NCBI GenBank assembly: GCA_016987375.1
Contig: PJRA01000549.1
Span: 889,131 to 953,130 of the forward strand
Source of the DNA: Brachionus koreanus
Lineage: Eukaryota > Rotifera > Eurotatoria > Ploima > Brachionidae
DNA: 64,000 bases
Reading direction: 5' to 3'
The stretch's first letter is position 1. Every line of letters starts with the position of its first letter. The notes under the pieces are model-generated. The model worked only from the letters and a program-made list of their open reading frames with translations. It searched no databases and had not been told where the DNA came from. Shown piece by piece: positions 1-8,674 of this stretch. The position numbers and the translations under genes were made by a program.

Positions 1-151
1 GCCTATTGATTTGTTTCTGTCTAGCTCATCAAGTCTCTTCTTTATAGCAGCTGGACTGAAAACCAAATCTGGATTCACTATGCAATTTACTGGAGCTCTC
101 AAGGGAAACTCTTGTTCACTGTTTAACTCATCATCATCATCATCATCATCA

Positions 152-152
<1 letters not shown>
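1..152 (-). pseudogene. LINE reverse transcriptase fragment running off the left edge
   Basis: Read on the minus strand this stretch is open and translates to a run of Asp from a GAT repeat, then ELNSEQEFP, then VFSPAAIKKRLDELD and RNKSIG at the window edge. The last part matches the pre-RT and RT-0 region of CR1/L2-like LINE polymerases, where a phrase like 'xxLxxLxxxKSxGPD' follows a variable acidic linker. Only about 50 codons are visible and the rest lies beyond the window. The upstream side stops in a trinucleotide repeat, so the copy is 5'-truncated or the linker has expanded. It is a different copy from the LINE at 2.1 to 5.4 kb. Family assignment is by recall of motifs. Confidence 0.6.
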
Positions 153-194
<42 letters not shown>

Positions 195-196
195 TA
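128..196. repeat. Compound trinucleotide microsatellite (TCA)n(TTA)n
   Basis: About eight TCA units pass directly into about fifteen TAT/TTA units. On the minus strand the TCA part lies in frame with the adjacent LINE fragment and encodes an Asp run, so the repeat probably expanded inside the element's coding sequence. Confidence 0.9.
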
Positions 197-199
197 TAA

Positions 200-1940
200 G
201 AACATTTTATTTTGAAATATTTTAAGTAAGAAAGGTGCATTAAAGTATTTTGCACTTTTTCGGAGTATTTCTTTAAATATATTTTATTTTACTAAATTTA
301 AATCTATCAGAATAGGGAAAAATTTTTTTTGTTTGTATTTGAATTTCACAATATCGCGGATGATCAGATGAAAATTTAAAATTAAACCGCTTAAATAAAC
401 AAAGATAATAACAATTAGCTAGTCTTTGTATTCTAGAATTATGAAAGTAAATAATTAAAAATTGACAATTAGGGAGAATAAAATGTCTAAAAAATTGAAC
501 TTTTACCGAAAATGACAAATAAAAAAGTTTTTTTAACAGAATAGAGCATACAGTTAATAACTGTTGACGGACCAATATCTTGTCCTCATACATAATCTTT
601 GTCCTTTTCTAGGCATTTCTGGGTTGAAGTAAAATTAAGATATATCAATATATATTTTTATTTGAAAAGCCCCTCCACACAATAAAAAGAAAATAATTTA
701 TATGCAATAAATTATATTGTAACTGGTGACAACTTATTCAATTGTACAAAAATTGGATAGTTAATTAAGGATTACTAAGGCAAACTAGAATATAGACTGG
801 TTATTTATTCACAAGTTAACAATAACCTTCCGAATTTCACTTACATGTTGACCAAATTCTAAGTTTGAATCTAGAGTTGCTCTAAGTAGTTTGAATTTTT
901 AAACTACTTCAGTTTTAATACCTTCAAGTATAAGACATCCAGGTATTTTAACTCGTTTTTTTTTGTAATTTAGATCCAAAAAGTCTTTGACCAATTTATA
1001 TTTATACAATTAAAATTACTTCATTCAAAAGAGGCGAATATTTCGAGAATATTCAGTAATTAAATCATCAAGATCAAAGTGATTAAAATTAAATTATTTT
1101 TTCATCTGCAAATAATTTCGATTTAAGATTAATTAAATAGATTAGCAAGTAATTTTTAAAAATAAGGAAGAATAACGGACAAAGAACAGAAAAAAATTAT
1201 AGTAAAAAAAATTACTTTATAAATATAAAAATTAAAATGTATTATAAAATTTCAAAAACAATATAATTAGCACCAAAAAATAAAAAAAATTAATTAATTA
1301 TTTTGAATTAAATGCCAATCTTGAGACTATTTACCTTCCTGGCTAAGGCTTTGAACCTATAATAATACTTAACTATTTTACAAGTATTGTTGTTGATATT
1401 TTATGTAAAGCAATTACAATAATATGTTCACAAATAAAATCTTTTCAAACTTAAACTATCTGTTGAAAATATCTGTACAATAATAAATCTTTAGACGTTC
1501 AATAAATTGAGAAAATGGTAGCCTTTTTCGGAAAAAAGTATGAACATCTTTTTCGATTATTTTTGTTGCTTTTAAAAATACCAAAAAAAGTATTTTTTCC
1601 CAGAATGAAATTTTAAAAGCATTAAGAATTTACAAAATTATTTCGAAAAATTAGATGAAATGATATTTGTTGACAAAATTATGAATTTTTTGGAATTCAA
1701 GTAAAATTAGTGCTAGGTTAAAAAAATTTTAGTATATAATTAGTAAATAAATTTTAATTAAGTTACCAAATATAAAATTTAAAAAAAAAGACATGAAAAT
1801 ACTACATGAAGTACATAAATGATTCATACTAGATTTTTATGGTGCCATTGATAATAGATGTGTTACACTAATAGTATTTTAACTTTATTTCGGATTACCC
1901 TGAATTAAAAGAATTTGTAATTTTTTCCACTCACAAAATA
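200..1940. other. AT-rich intergenic DNA without a recognisable gene
   Basis: Homopolymer-rich A/T sequence. Short open frames occur on both strands, for example at 273 to 593 minus, but they are low-complexity Lys/Phe/Ile translations with no family resemblance. I see no RNA gene. Confidence 0.6.
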
Positions 1941-2070
1941 AACGATGATTAATCGATGAAATTTGATAGATGAATCATTAATGAGCTAGGAACGATTTTA
2001 TCGTAATTCTACGATGAAAATTAGAATGTTTCACCGAACATAATCGATGAAATACAACTTCACGATGAGA
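1941..2070 (+). repeat. Cluster of CGATGA hexamers next to a LINE
   Basis: CGATGA occurs at 1943, 1954, 2012, 2045 and 2063, often as TCGATGAAAT or ACGATGAAAA, with a short foldback (ACGATTTTATCGT) between copies. The cluster ends just where LINE ORF1 coding begins. It may belong to the LINE 5' part or be an older simple repeat. Confidence 0.4.
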
Positions 2071-2087
2071 ACGATCGCTCACTAATC

Positions 2088-2327
2088 TTGAAAGCGTCCA
2101 AAGAACTGAAAAAGAATACCGAGTTAAGCAATATATACATTAATCCTGATTTAACCGAAGCTGAAAGAATACTCGATAAGAAACGGCGTCAAGACTGTTA
2201 CAATTTAAATCAATTGGAAAAAACGAAATGTTCAAATTTTCGGTACAGAATTTCTGGCGACAGCTTTCGGAAATTTACAATTGAATCCAACACTGAGTCC
2301 GACCAGACTCAGATGGTGCTTGTATGA
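2088..2327 (+). CDS. LINE ORF1 C-terminal remnant
   Basis: The frame contains IYINPDLTEAERILDKKRRQ and then FRYRISGDSF. This resembles the C-terminal tail of ORF1 proteins in CR1/L2-like LINEs, where 'IYINPDLTxxER' is followed by a basic stretch and 'FRYxIRxxxI'. No start codon belongs to this piece; the frame simply begins at the truncation. It ends in TGA at 2325 to 2327 and overlaps the ORF2 frame by about 47 nt, or by up to about 120 nt if ORF2 is counted from its preceding stop. The zinc-knuckle or coiled-coil parts expected further upstream are absent. It is probably not functional alone. Confidence 0.6.
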   Translation: MKASKELKKNTELSNIYINPDLTEAERILDKKRRQDCYNLNQLEKTKCSNFRYRISGDSFRKFTIESNTESDQTQMVLV

Positions 2328-5319
2328 TAAAATCAATAATAGATCCTCTAAAGAAAACGTCACAATACCTTATTCTGTCAGTAACGTTTCATCTCAAAAA
2401 AACATCTCCACTCTCAATGTAAAAAGCCCCAAACTAAATCGAATCTCAGCAATTTCAAATTTAAAATGCTTCTACACGAATGCTACATCTCTATGTAATA
2501 AATTTGAAGAGCTTGAACTCATTGTCAAAGACGGTAATTTTGATATATTGTTTATAACTGAAACATGGTTCACTGAGTCCTTTAGCCCTCCATTAAATGG
2601 CTATGATTTGTATAGTAATTGCAGAAAGGACCGAAAAGGAGGTGGTGTCTGTATTTTTGTAAAGCAAAACCTTAAGTCCTTTGAGATTTTGGACACTACC
2701 TTAAATGACGAGGATGTAGAGCAAAAGTGGTGTGGTTTAGAAGTGCCAGGTGAGCTTATATTATTAGGTTGCCTATACAGGCCGCCAGCGCACTGTAATA
2801 CTAAAAAGTTAATAGAAAGTATTACAAGATCAAATCAAATAATGAGCCGATCAAAATACACTGGAATTTTGTTGTGTGGAGATTTCAATTGTCCGAATAT
2901 TGAGTGGAATCCTGGAGCTTTTAACAATTGTCCACTAGACAATCAGTCATTTGAATATTCTTTGTTGGAAGCGCTTGATGATTGCTTTTTCACACAAAAT
3001 GTTAGGGATCCAACTTCCCAAGTGTCGAGACATAACTCAAAAAGTATTTTAGATTTAGTAATCACAGAATGTCCCGAGCGAATTTATAATATAACTCATG
3101 GTCCGCCACTTGGTTCTTTAGAAAGGGGTCATCACTCACTAACCTGGAGTTATGAGCTTAAATCAATGAATGAAAGAGGTACAAGGTTTGTTTCTTCATC
3201 ATTTAATTACCGAAAGGGTGATTTCGAGTCTTTTTCACGATTTTTTAATGGTTTAAAGTGGGATCAAATTTTGTCGGAGTTGACAGTGGATCAAATGTTT
3301 GAGAAATTTAGATCATTTTATAGTTTGGCTGTAGACATGTTTGTTCCAAAAAGGTGTTTCGATAAAAAACATAAGCCATGGCTAAACAAAAATTTAAGAA
3401 AAATTAGTCGTAAAAAGTATTCAGCATGGCAAGCATATATGACAAGTGGTTGGTCAACCGAAAAAGAAACTATATATAGGCGCATAAATAAAGAATGTCA
3501 AATCGCAATTAAAGAGGCTGTGCGGAGATATGAAAATAATTTGGAAATAAACGCAAAAAGAAATCCAAAGCTCGTGTATAATTATATTAATGGAAAAATG
3601 TCCGTAAATAATTCTATTAAAGCACTAAACATTATGAGTTCAAATAGCATTACGACGGATCCCACAGTGATTACGAATTGCTTAAATGATTACTTTAAAT
3701 CAGTTTTTAATCAGGAAATTAATTCAAATTTTCCGCAATTTTCTTTCAAAACCAGTAAAATATGTGATCCCGATCCAGTTGAAATGTTTAGTATTAAAAA
3801 AATAACCGAGAAACTAGAAAATTTGGACCCAAATAAGACCATGGGACCGGACATGATAAATAGTTTAGTCTTAAAAAGTTGCGCTAAAGCTTTTTCATTT
3901 CCTTTATGCGTTATTTTTCGCAAGTCTTTTGAGAGTGGTACATTACCAACCATATGGAAAAAGGCTTACGTCACTCCACTTCATAAAGGTGGAAACAGAT
4001 TACAACCTTCAAATTATCGACCGATCTCGTTGACTTGTATTCTCTGTAAAGTCTTGGAAGGTCTTATAAAGGAGGTCATGCTCAAACACTTGCTAGAAAA
4101 TAGGCTTATCGTGAAAGCTCAGCACGGCTTTCTTCCACAGAGATCCTGCAGCACAAATTTACTTGAGACTCTGGACCTGATTACACTTGCCTTATCAAAT
4201 GGCTACCCCGTGGATGTGGTGTATACCGATTTTGCAAAAGCTTTTGATAAGGTTTCACATCCAAAGTTAGTCTTTAAACTTAAATTTTACGGATTTGGTG
4301 AGCGGTTAATTAACTGGATAAGTTCATTTCTAACTGGCCGATCACAACAAGTCGTGCTTGGCGAAGCAAGGTCAGATTGGGCTGAAGTCACAAGCGGAGT
4401 TCCTCAAGGTTCAGTCCTTGGCCCCATTTTATTCATTATATACATAAACGATCTACTTGAGAATATCCATAACAACTCGAAAGCGTACGCTGATGACAAC
4501 AAGATTATTACCACCATAGTAGATTGTCTCTCCAATTATAAGTTACAACTGGACATCGATACTACATGTAAGTGGTCACGAGACTGGTCTTCTCAACTTA
4601 ATGTGGAAAAATGTAAAGTTGTACATTTTGGTCGTAACAACTCAAAACATGAGTACAAAATTGAGTCATTTCCACTTAATAAATCAGTATGCGAAAGAGA
4701 TCTCGGAATATATATCAAAAATGACCTTAAATGGGACACACAAGTAAACTATGTTACAGCTAAAGCTAATAGAATTTTGGGTATGTTGAAGAAATCGCTT
4801 AGATATCCCAATGTTAACAACATTAAACTTCTGTACACTTCAATGGTCAGACCTCACTTAGAATTCGCCATAACCTCTTGGTGCCCTTACCTAAAAAAAG
4901 ATATCGATATGTTAGAAAAGGTGCAACGAAGAGCTACTAAGTTAGTTCCAAATTTAAAGAACCTGACTTACTCGAAACGCTTATCTAAATTCGGCCTGAC
5001 AGACCTAACCTCGAGAAGATTGAGAGGAGATCTGATCCAAATGTTCAAGTTAATAAATAAAATTGAGGTAGTTGAGTTTAAAAAAGGGTTAACCTATGGT
5101 CATATTGGTCAAGTATACGATTTAAGAAGGCATTCAAAGTCTCTACGTCGTGAACAGATAAAAAACTGTTCATCGCGTTTCCATTTTTTCACAAATAGAG
5201 TTGTAAACATATGGAACGATTTGCCGGAAGAAATAGTTAGCGCAAAAACGTTGAATATTTTTAAGTCGAAACTAGATGCTTGGATTGTGAAAAATGAATC
5301 GACTGCTATAGCTCATTAG
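2281..5319 (+). CDS. LINE ORF2: apurinic-type endonuclease plus reverse transcriptase
   Basis: The open frame is about 1,012 codons. An APE-type endonuclease starts at about residue 60 (LKCFYTNATSLCNKFEEL), with FITETW, the GDFNCPNIEW core, a LDLVIT segment and a GHHSL segment. The RT domain follows from about residue 540: TPLHKGGNRLQPSNYRPISL, then TDFAKAFDKVSH (first catalytic Asp), SGVPQGSVLGP, and AYADD (catalytic Asp pair). The C-terminal part (KVQRRATKLV, FKLINK, FFTNRVVNIWNDLP) is typical of CR1-like polymerases. There is no in-frame ATG between the preceding stop at 2206 and the endonuclease, so translation would need frameshifting from ORF1 (+1) or a non-AUG start. The start given is a TTG and is arbitrary. 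It makes cDNA by target-primed reverse transcription. Confidence 0.85.
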   Translation: MNPTLSPTRLRWCLYDKINNRSSKENVTIPYSVSNVSSQKNISTLNVKSPKLNRISAISNLKCFYTNATSLCNKFEELELIVKDGNFDILFITETWFTESFSPPLNGYDLYSNCRKDRKGGGVCIFVKQNLKSFEILDTTLNDEDVEQKWCGLEVPGELILLGCLYRPPAHCNTKKLIESITRSNQIMSRSKYTGILLCGDFNCPNIEWNPGAFNNCPLDNQSFEYSLLEALDDCFFTQNVRDPTSQVSRHNSKSILDLVITECPERIYNITHGPPLGSLERGHHSLTWSYELKSMNERGTRFVSSSFNYRKGDFESFSRFFNGLKWDQILSELTVDQMFEKFRSFYSLAVDMFVPKRCFDKKHKPWLNKNLRKISRKKYSAWQAYMTSGWSTEKETIYRRINKECQIAIKEAVRRYENNLEINAKRNPKLVYNYINGKMSVNNSIKALNIMSSNSITTDPTVITNCLNDYFKSVFNQEINSNFPQFSFKTSKICDPDPVEMFSIKKITEKLENLDPNKTMGPDMINSLVLKSCAKAFSFPLCVIFRKSFESGTLPTIWKKAYVTPLHKGGNRLQPSNYRPISLTCILCKVLEGLIKEVMLKHLLENRLIVKAQHGFLPQRSCSTNLLETLDLITLALSNGYPVDVVYTDFAKAFDKVSHPKLVFKLKFYGFGERLINWISSFLTGRSQQVVLGEARSDWAEVTSGVPQGSVLGPILFIIYINDLLENIHNNSKAYADDNKIITTIVDCLSNYKLQLDIDTTCKWSRDWSSQLNVEKCKVVHFGRNNSKHEYKIESFPLNKSVCERDLGIYIKNDLKWDTQVNYVTAKANRILGMLKKSLRYPNVNNIKLLYTSMVRPHLEFAITSWCPYLKKDIDMLEKVQRRATKLVPNLKNLTYSKRLSKFGLTDLTSRRLRGDLIQMFKLINKIEVVEFKKGLTYGHIGQVYDLRRHSKSLRREQIKNCSSRFHFFTNRVVNIWNDLPEEIVSAKTLNIFKSKLDAWIVKNESTAIAH

Positions 5320-5357
5320 AGCTCTGCTCGGATACTTTTCCGAGTTGCAGTTCAACT

Positions 5358-5383
5358 TACTACTACTACTACTACTACTACTA
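5358..5383 (+). repeat. (TAC)n 3' tail of the LINE
   Basis: About eight to nine TAC units follow a 38-nt 3' UTR after the ORF2 stop. A short tandem repeat at this position is the usual 3' terminus of several non-LTR clades. Confidence 0.85.
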
Positions 5384-5925
5384 AATCATTATTTTATTAA
5401 ATAAAATTTTATATTATTAAAAAAACATATTATATTTTAAATAATTCTTTTTTGGTTTGTCAAGGTTTGTCAAAAAAATAAAATTTGAGAATTTCAAATT
5501 CTAACACTTAAATTAAATTGGTTGTCCTTAAAGTGCGGAAAGCAGAATTCTGCAACACATATCCTGCAGAAATTTCTTTTGAGCAAAAAATTTTTTTAAA
5601 TAATTTAGCAAAAAACTTTGTTAGAAAAATTAAAAAAAAAGCTTCAAAGTTGCAATATCACTCTAGAATTGTATTGTTCCCATTTTTAATCTCAATTTAA
5701 AATATTGTAAAAAAATTTTGAATTATTCACATTTTTGAAAAGTTTAAACCTTAAGAGGGTTTTCATACCGATAAGTTAGAAATATCCTAAATCATTTTAC
5801 AGTGATGAAAAATTTGAAATATATAGTGGTGATTTGATATAAGGATCAATGGTAAATTTACGCAAATTTACGTAAATTTGTGTAAATGTTTGTGATGCTT
5901 TATATTTGATGAATGGTATGTACTC
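5384..5925. other. AT-rich spacer between two LINE copies
   Basis: No supported gene. The open frame at 5518 to 5700 lacks an ATG start and any family resemblance. A small direct repeat of TACGTAAATTTGTGTAAAT type lies near 5865 to 5890. Confidence 0.5.
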
Positions 5926-6089
5926 CATTATTGGTCTGAAGAGTCTCTTGTACGTTGTTAAAAGGAGTTTTGGTGAAGCCCCAGTTCTTGCCCCTTATAG
6001 ATCGCATCATGTTGATCCTGCGATCAGTCCTGGTATTGATCTTTTGAATGTGGTTGTAGAAAGTTAAGTTCTTCAAGTTCCGTAGAAAA

Positions 6090-6725
6090 TCAGAGTTTCA
6101 TTCTCCAAATCGTTGACCAAACTTCGACTTCATGGATTGCTTTTTGGAGTTTGCTTTCAACAGCTTCGATTTTTGGACTTGTGGCCCAAAATGAGAAGTC
6201 GTCAGCGAACAAACCTTTGTCCGCTGTTGTGATTTTCTCAGTGATGTCGTCAATGAAGATGTTAAACAACAGTGTCCCCAAGACGCTTCCCTGTGGGACA
6301 CCACACAGAATTTGATAAACTGCTCACTATGAGGATTGAATACGTTCTTAGAAGGTTCTATTGTTCAAGTAGCTGCGTATCCATCCTCCTATGTAAGCTT
6401 GACATTACTTCTCTGCCATATTGAAAAGGAGTCCCTCGTGCCATAGTTTGTCGAAGGCTTTCTCGATGTCAATAAAGATAGCTCCAGTTGTTTTTCGATG
6501 GTTGACTCAATACTGAATCGTTTGGATCAGTCGAAAGATTTGGTCTCTTGTTTGACGTTTAGACATGAATCCACTTTGGTGCTTACTGATTACTTTTTTC
6601 TCCTGAATCCAAGTGAGCATTCTGTACTTCATGACCCGCTCGATGATTTTGGACATGGTTGACAACAGACTGATCGGTCTGTAGCTCGTTGGTTCTGACG
6701 GATTCTTGCCTGGCTTCGGAATCAT
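6090..6725 (-). pseudogene. Reverse transcriptase pieces of the decayed LINE
   Basis: The upstream piece begins IPKPGKNPSEPTSYRPISLL and continues to KHQSGFMSKRQTRDQI, the finger region of Jockey-like RTs. The lower piece contains CGVPQGSVLG in one frame, and FNIFIDDI plus the catalytic FADD box in another. Between them the palm region with the first catalytic Asp (IDIEKAFDKLWHEG) can be read only through a frame change near 6500 to 6400, and several stops intervene. The reading frame has therefore been broken more than once. It has no function now; it marks an old insertion. Confidence 0.8.
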
Positions 6726-7442
6726 GACAATTTCAGCATGTTTTCATTGCTTTGGGACGTGGCTTAGTCTGAAAGAGCCGTTGACAACGTTTGCCATGAT
6801 ATAGTGAAACTCTTCTGGAAGATATTTGAGAGCTTTGTTGGTTATTTTATCGGCACCTGGGGCATCGTCCTCTGATGTCTTTCAGGATAGTCATAATTTC
6901 TTCAGCCGTAACTGGTTGGTACATTTGATGTCAGTTTGCAGGATTTTTGAACATCTGACTGGCTGCTCTTTCTATTGTCTCCTTCTTGAGTTCGTCGAAC
7001 TCAGACTCATCAGTTGGTCGGAACGTTTGCTTGAGTTGGTCCGCGAATATGTTGGCTACCTCGGTTGGAGTCGTGACTTGTTGTTCTTTAACCTTAAGTA
7101 GTGGACATTTTGGGGGTTTGTGTGTGTTGGCTTTTTCGATCGATGAGATCCTAGGCCAGAGCACTGTGTCGGATGATCTTTGTTGATTCAACTCTGTTCA
7201 GAATTCTCCCCATTTATCTCGATTATGGTCTGCGACTTGTTTCTTAATTAGTTCAGTGAGATGGTTGTTTTGTCGCACTGTTTCTGTTGATCTTGTTATT
7301 AAAAAGGAACGTTGGAGTTTTCTCTTCTTTTTGATAAGAGATACAATCCGTCTTGATAAGACTTGTATTTGGTAACTTTTGACCGTGGATGTTCTGCTTG
7401 TTTCTTTGATTGTCGCCGTAATTGTGGATTCGAGATGTTGAG

Positions 7443-7955
7443 CTAACTCGTCGATATAGTTCTTTGTTTGGATTTCTTCGCAAATTCTTTGTATTTTTCC
7501 CAATCGACCCTTGTCTTTGTTGTTGTTGATTGTTGCTTCCTGTCTTTTTGCTTGGATTCAATAGTGAACAGTACTGGCAGATGATCACTTCGTGGACGGG
7601 CGAGGGTAATTGGTTTGTTGATGCGGATTTCAGCTGAGTCGCTAGTGATAATTAGATCAAGCATTGAAGCAAAATGAAGACGGTGGTATGAAGCATACGT
7701 TGGAGAGCTAGTGTGATAGATATTCAGCTCGAGTTCTTTTAGTATGGCTTCGAGGACTAAACCGAATTTATCGGTCTCCGATGACTTCCATAGCGTATTG
7801 TGGGCGTTCAGATCTCCTGCTGCGATAGTGTTGGTTTTGCTCAAGATTTCTTGCATTGCATTTTTGGTGATTTCGTTGCCTGGTGGAATGTATACGGATG
7901 ATAAGTGAAGGTTTTCCCCGTTTGGTAAGATCTTCGGCAGACAAATAGTGATCAA
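7443..7955 (-). pseudogene. Endonuclease domain of the decayed LINE
   Basis: The frame of about 170 codons contains LSSVYIPPGNEI, AAGDLNAHNTLW (the conserved Asn/His-bearing GDxNAH box of APE-type endonucleases) and RSDHLPVLF (the SDHxP active-site box). The N-terminal part of the endonuclease with its catalytic Glu is missing because the element is truncated near 8000. The domain itself is uninterrupted, so decay after insertion was moderate here compared with the RT part. Confidence 0.75.
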
Positions 7956-8000
7956 CTCGGTGATGCTATTGCTTGGGCTCTTAATGATAATGATAACGTC

Positions 8001-8674
8001 GATCTCTTATTAAAATATTTTTCTTTTTGCTGCACGTTTTAAAACCAATATTTAAATTTTTACTAAATACTCTTTAATTGATAGCATAAAACCCGACGAA
8101 GCCAATCCAGCTGCGTCGATAAAATATGCTAATGTTTTTAGAATTTGAATTAAATAAAATAGAGAGAATAAAACATTGAGTGATTAAGAACAAGATAAAA
8201 AAAATATAAAAATTTTAATAAAATAATTATAAACAATTATTTAAAAGTATTATGACTTTTATTGTTTACTTTGAATTCTAATTTGTAATTCTGTTTTGAA
8301 ATAAATTGTAATTATTATAACTTAAACACTTTTTATTGTTATACATGGTTCAATAAACATGATCAGCAAAACTATGATGCAATTTTTTTAAGCAAAATAC
8401 AAAAAAATGAAAAATTTTATAGTATTTAATTTAACAAAAGACTCTTTTAACCAAAAAAAATAATTTTGGTTAAACTTAAATTATCATTAAAATAAATAAA
8501 TAATTATTAGAAAATTTTGTTTATCTTTATTTAAAATATTAGCAATTAAATCAAAAGATATCATAAATTCTTTCGAAAAAAAAGCAGAGAGAGAATTTTC
8601 CAATAAACAATCTTTAATATGAGTTTATTTTTAAAAGTCAATAGCCAAAGAAATCGAAGATTTATATTGAAAAA
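8001..8674. other. Short intergenic region, likely promoter/5' UTR of the next gene
   Basis: AT-rich with no recognisable gene. A CAATAAAC...CAATAAAC pair and many A-runs are visible, but I cannot name a specific promoter element. Confidence 0.4.

Larger units (their letters stand above)
2082..5383 (+). mobile_element. 5'-truncated CR1-like non-LTR retrotransposon with intact ORF2
   Basis: The element runs from the C-terminal end of an ORF1, through a complete endonuclease plus reverse transcriptase ORF2, to a short 3' UTR ending in (TAC)n. The tail replaces a poly(A) tail, as in many CR1/L2/RTE-like LINEs. The 5' half of ORF1 and the 5' UTR are missing. Base composition is clearly less A+T-rich than the flanks. 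Because ORF2 has no internal stop over about 1,000 codons the insertion looks recent, although the missing 5' end would prevent normal autonomous mobility. Clade assignment (CR1/L2 superfamily) rests on motif style only. Confidence 0.85.
5926..8000 (-). mobile_element. Decayed Jockey-like LINE, 5'-truncated, with frameshifts
   Basis: On the minus strand the order is endonuclease (7955 to 7443), linker (7500 to 6930), RT fingers (6725 to 6507), RT palm (6304 to 6090) and a C-terminal piece near 6070 to 5930. That last piece reads FYNHIQKINTRTDRRINMM, the RTDRRINMIRSIRG-type motif seen in Jockey/I-like polymerases. The pieces lie in different frames and are separated by stops, so this is a pseudogene. 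G+C is visibly higher than in the flanks. The element starts abruptly inside the endonuclease at about 8000. No 3' tail repeat is recognisable at about 5926. Confidence 0.8.

Noticed and set aside
128..196. CRISPR or other spaced repeat array
   Set aside because: Simple trinucleotide microsatellite with no spacers. No CRISPR-like array exists in this eukaryotic window.
273..593. Minus-strand open frame of 106 codons
   Set aside because: Low-complexity Phe/Lys/Ile translation of AT-rich DNA with no family motif or convincing context.
3711..3953. Minus-strand open frame inside LINE ORF2
   Set aside because: Antisense shadow of the intact ORF2 coding sequence.
6826..7186. Plus-strand open frames over the decayed LINE
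   Set aside because: They lie antisense to the element's linker region and have no recognisable domain.
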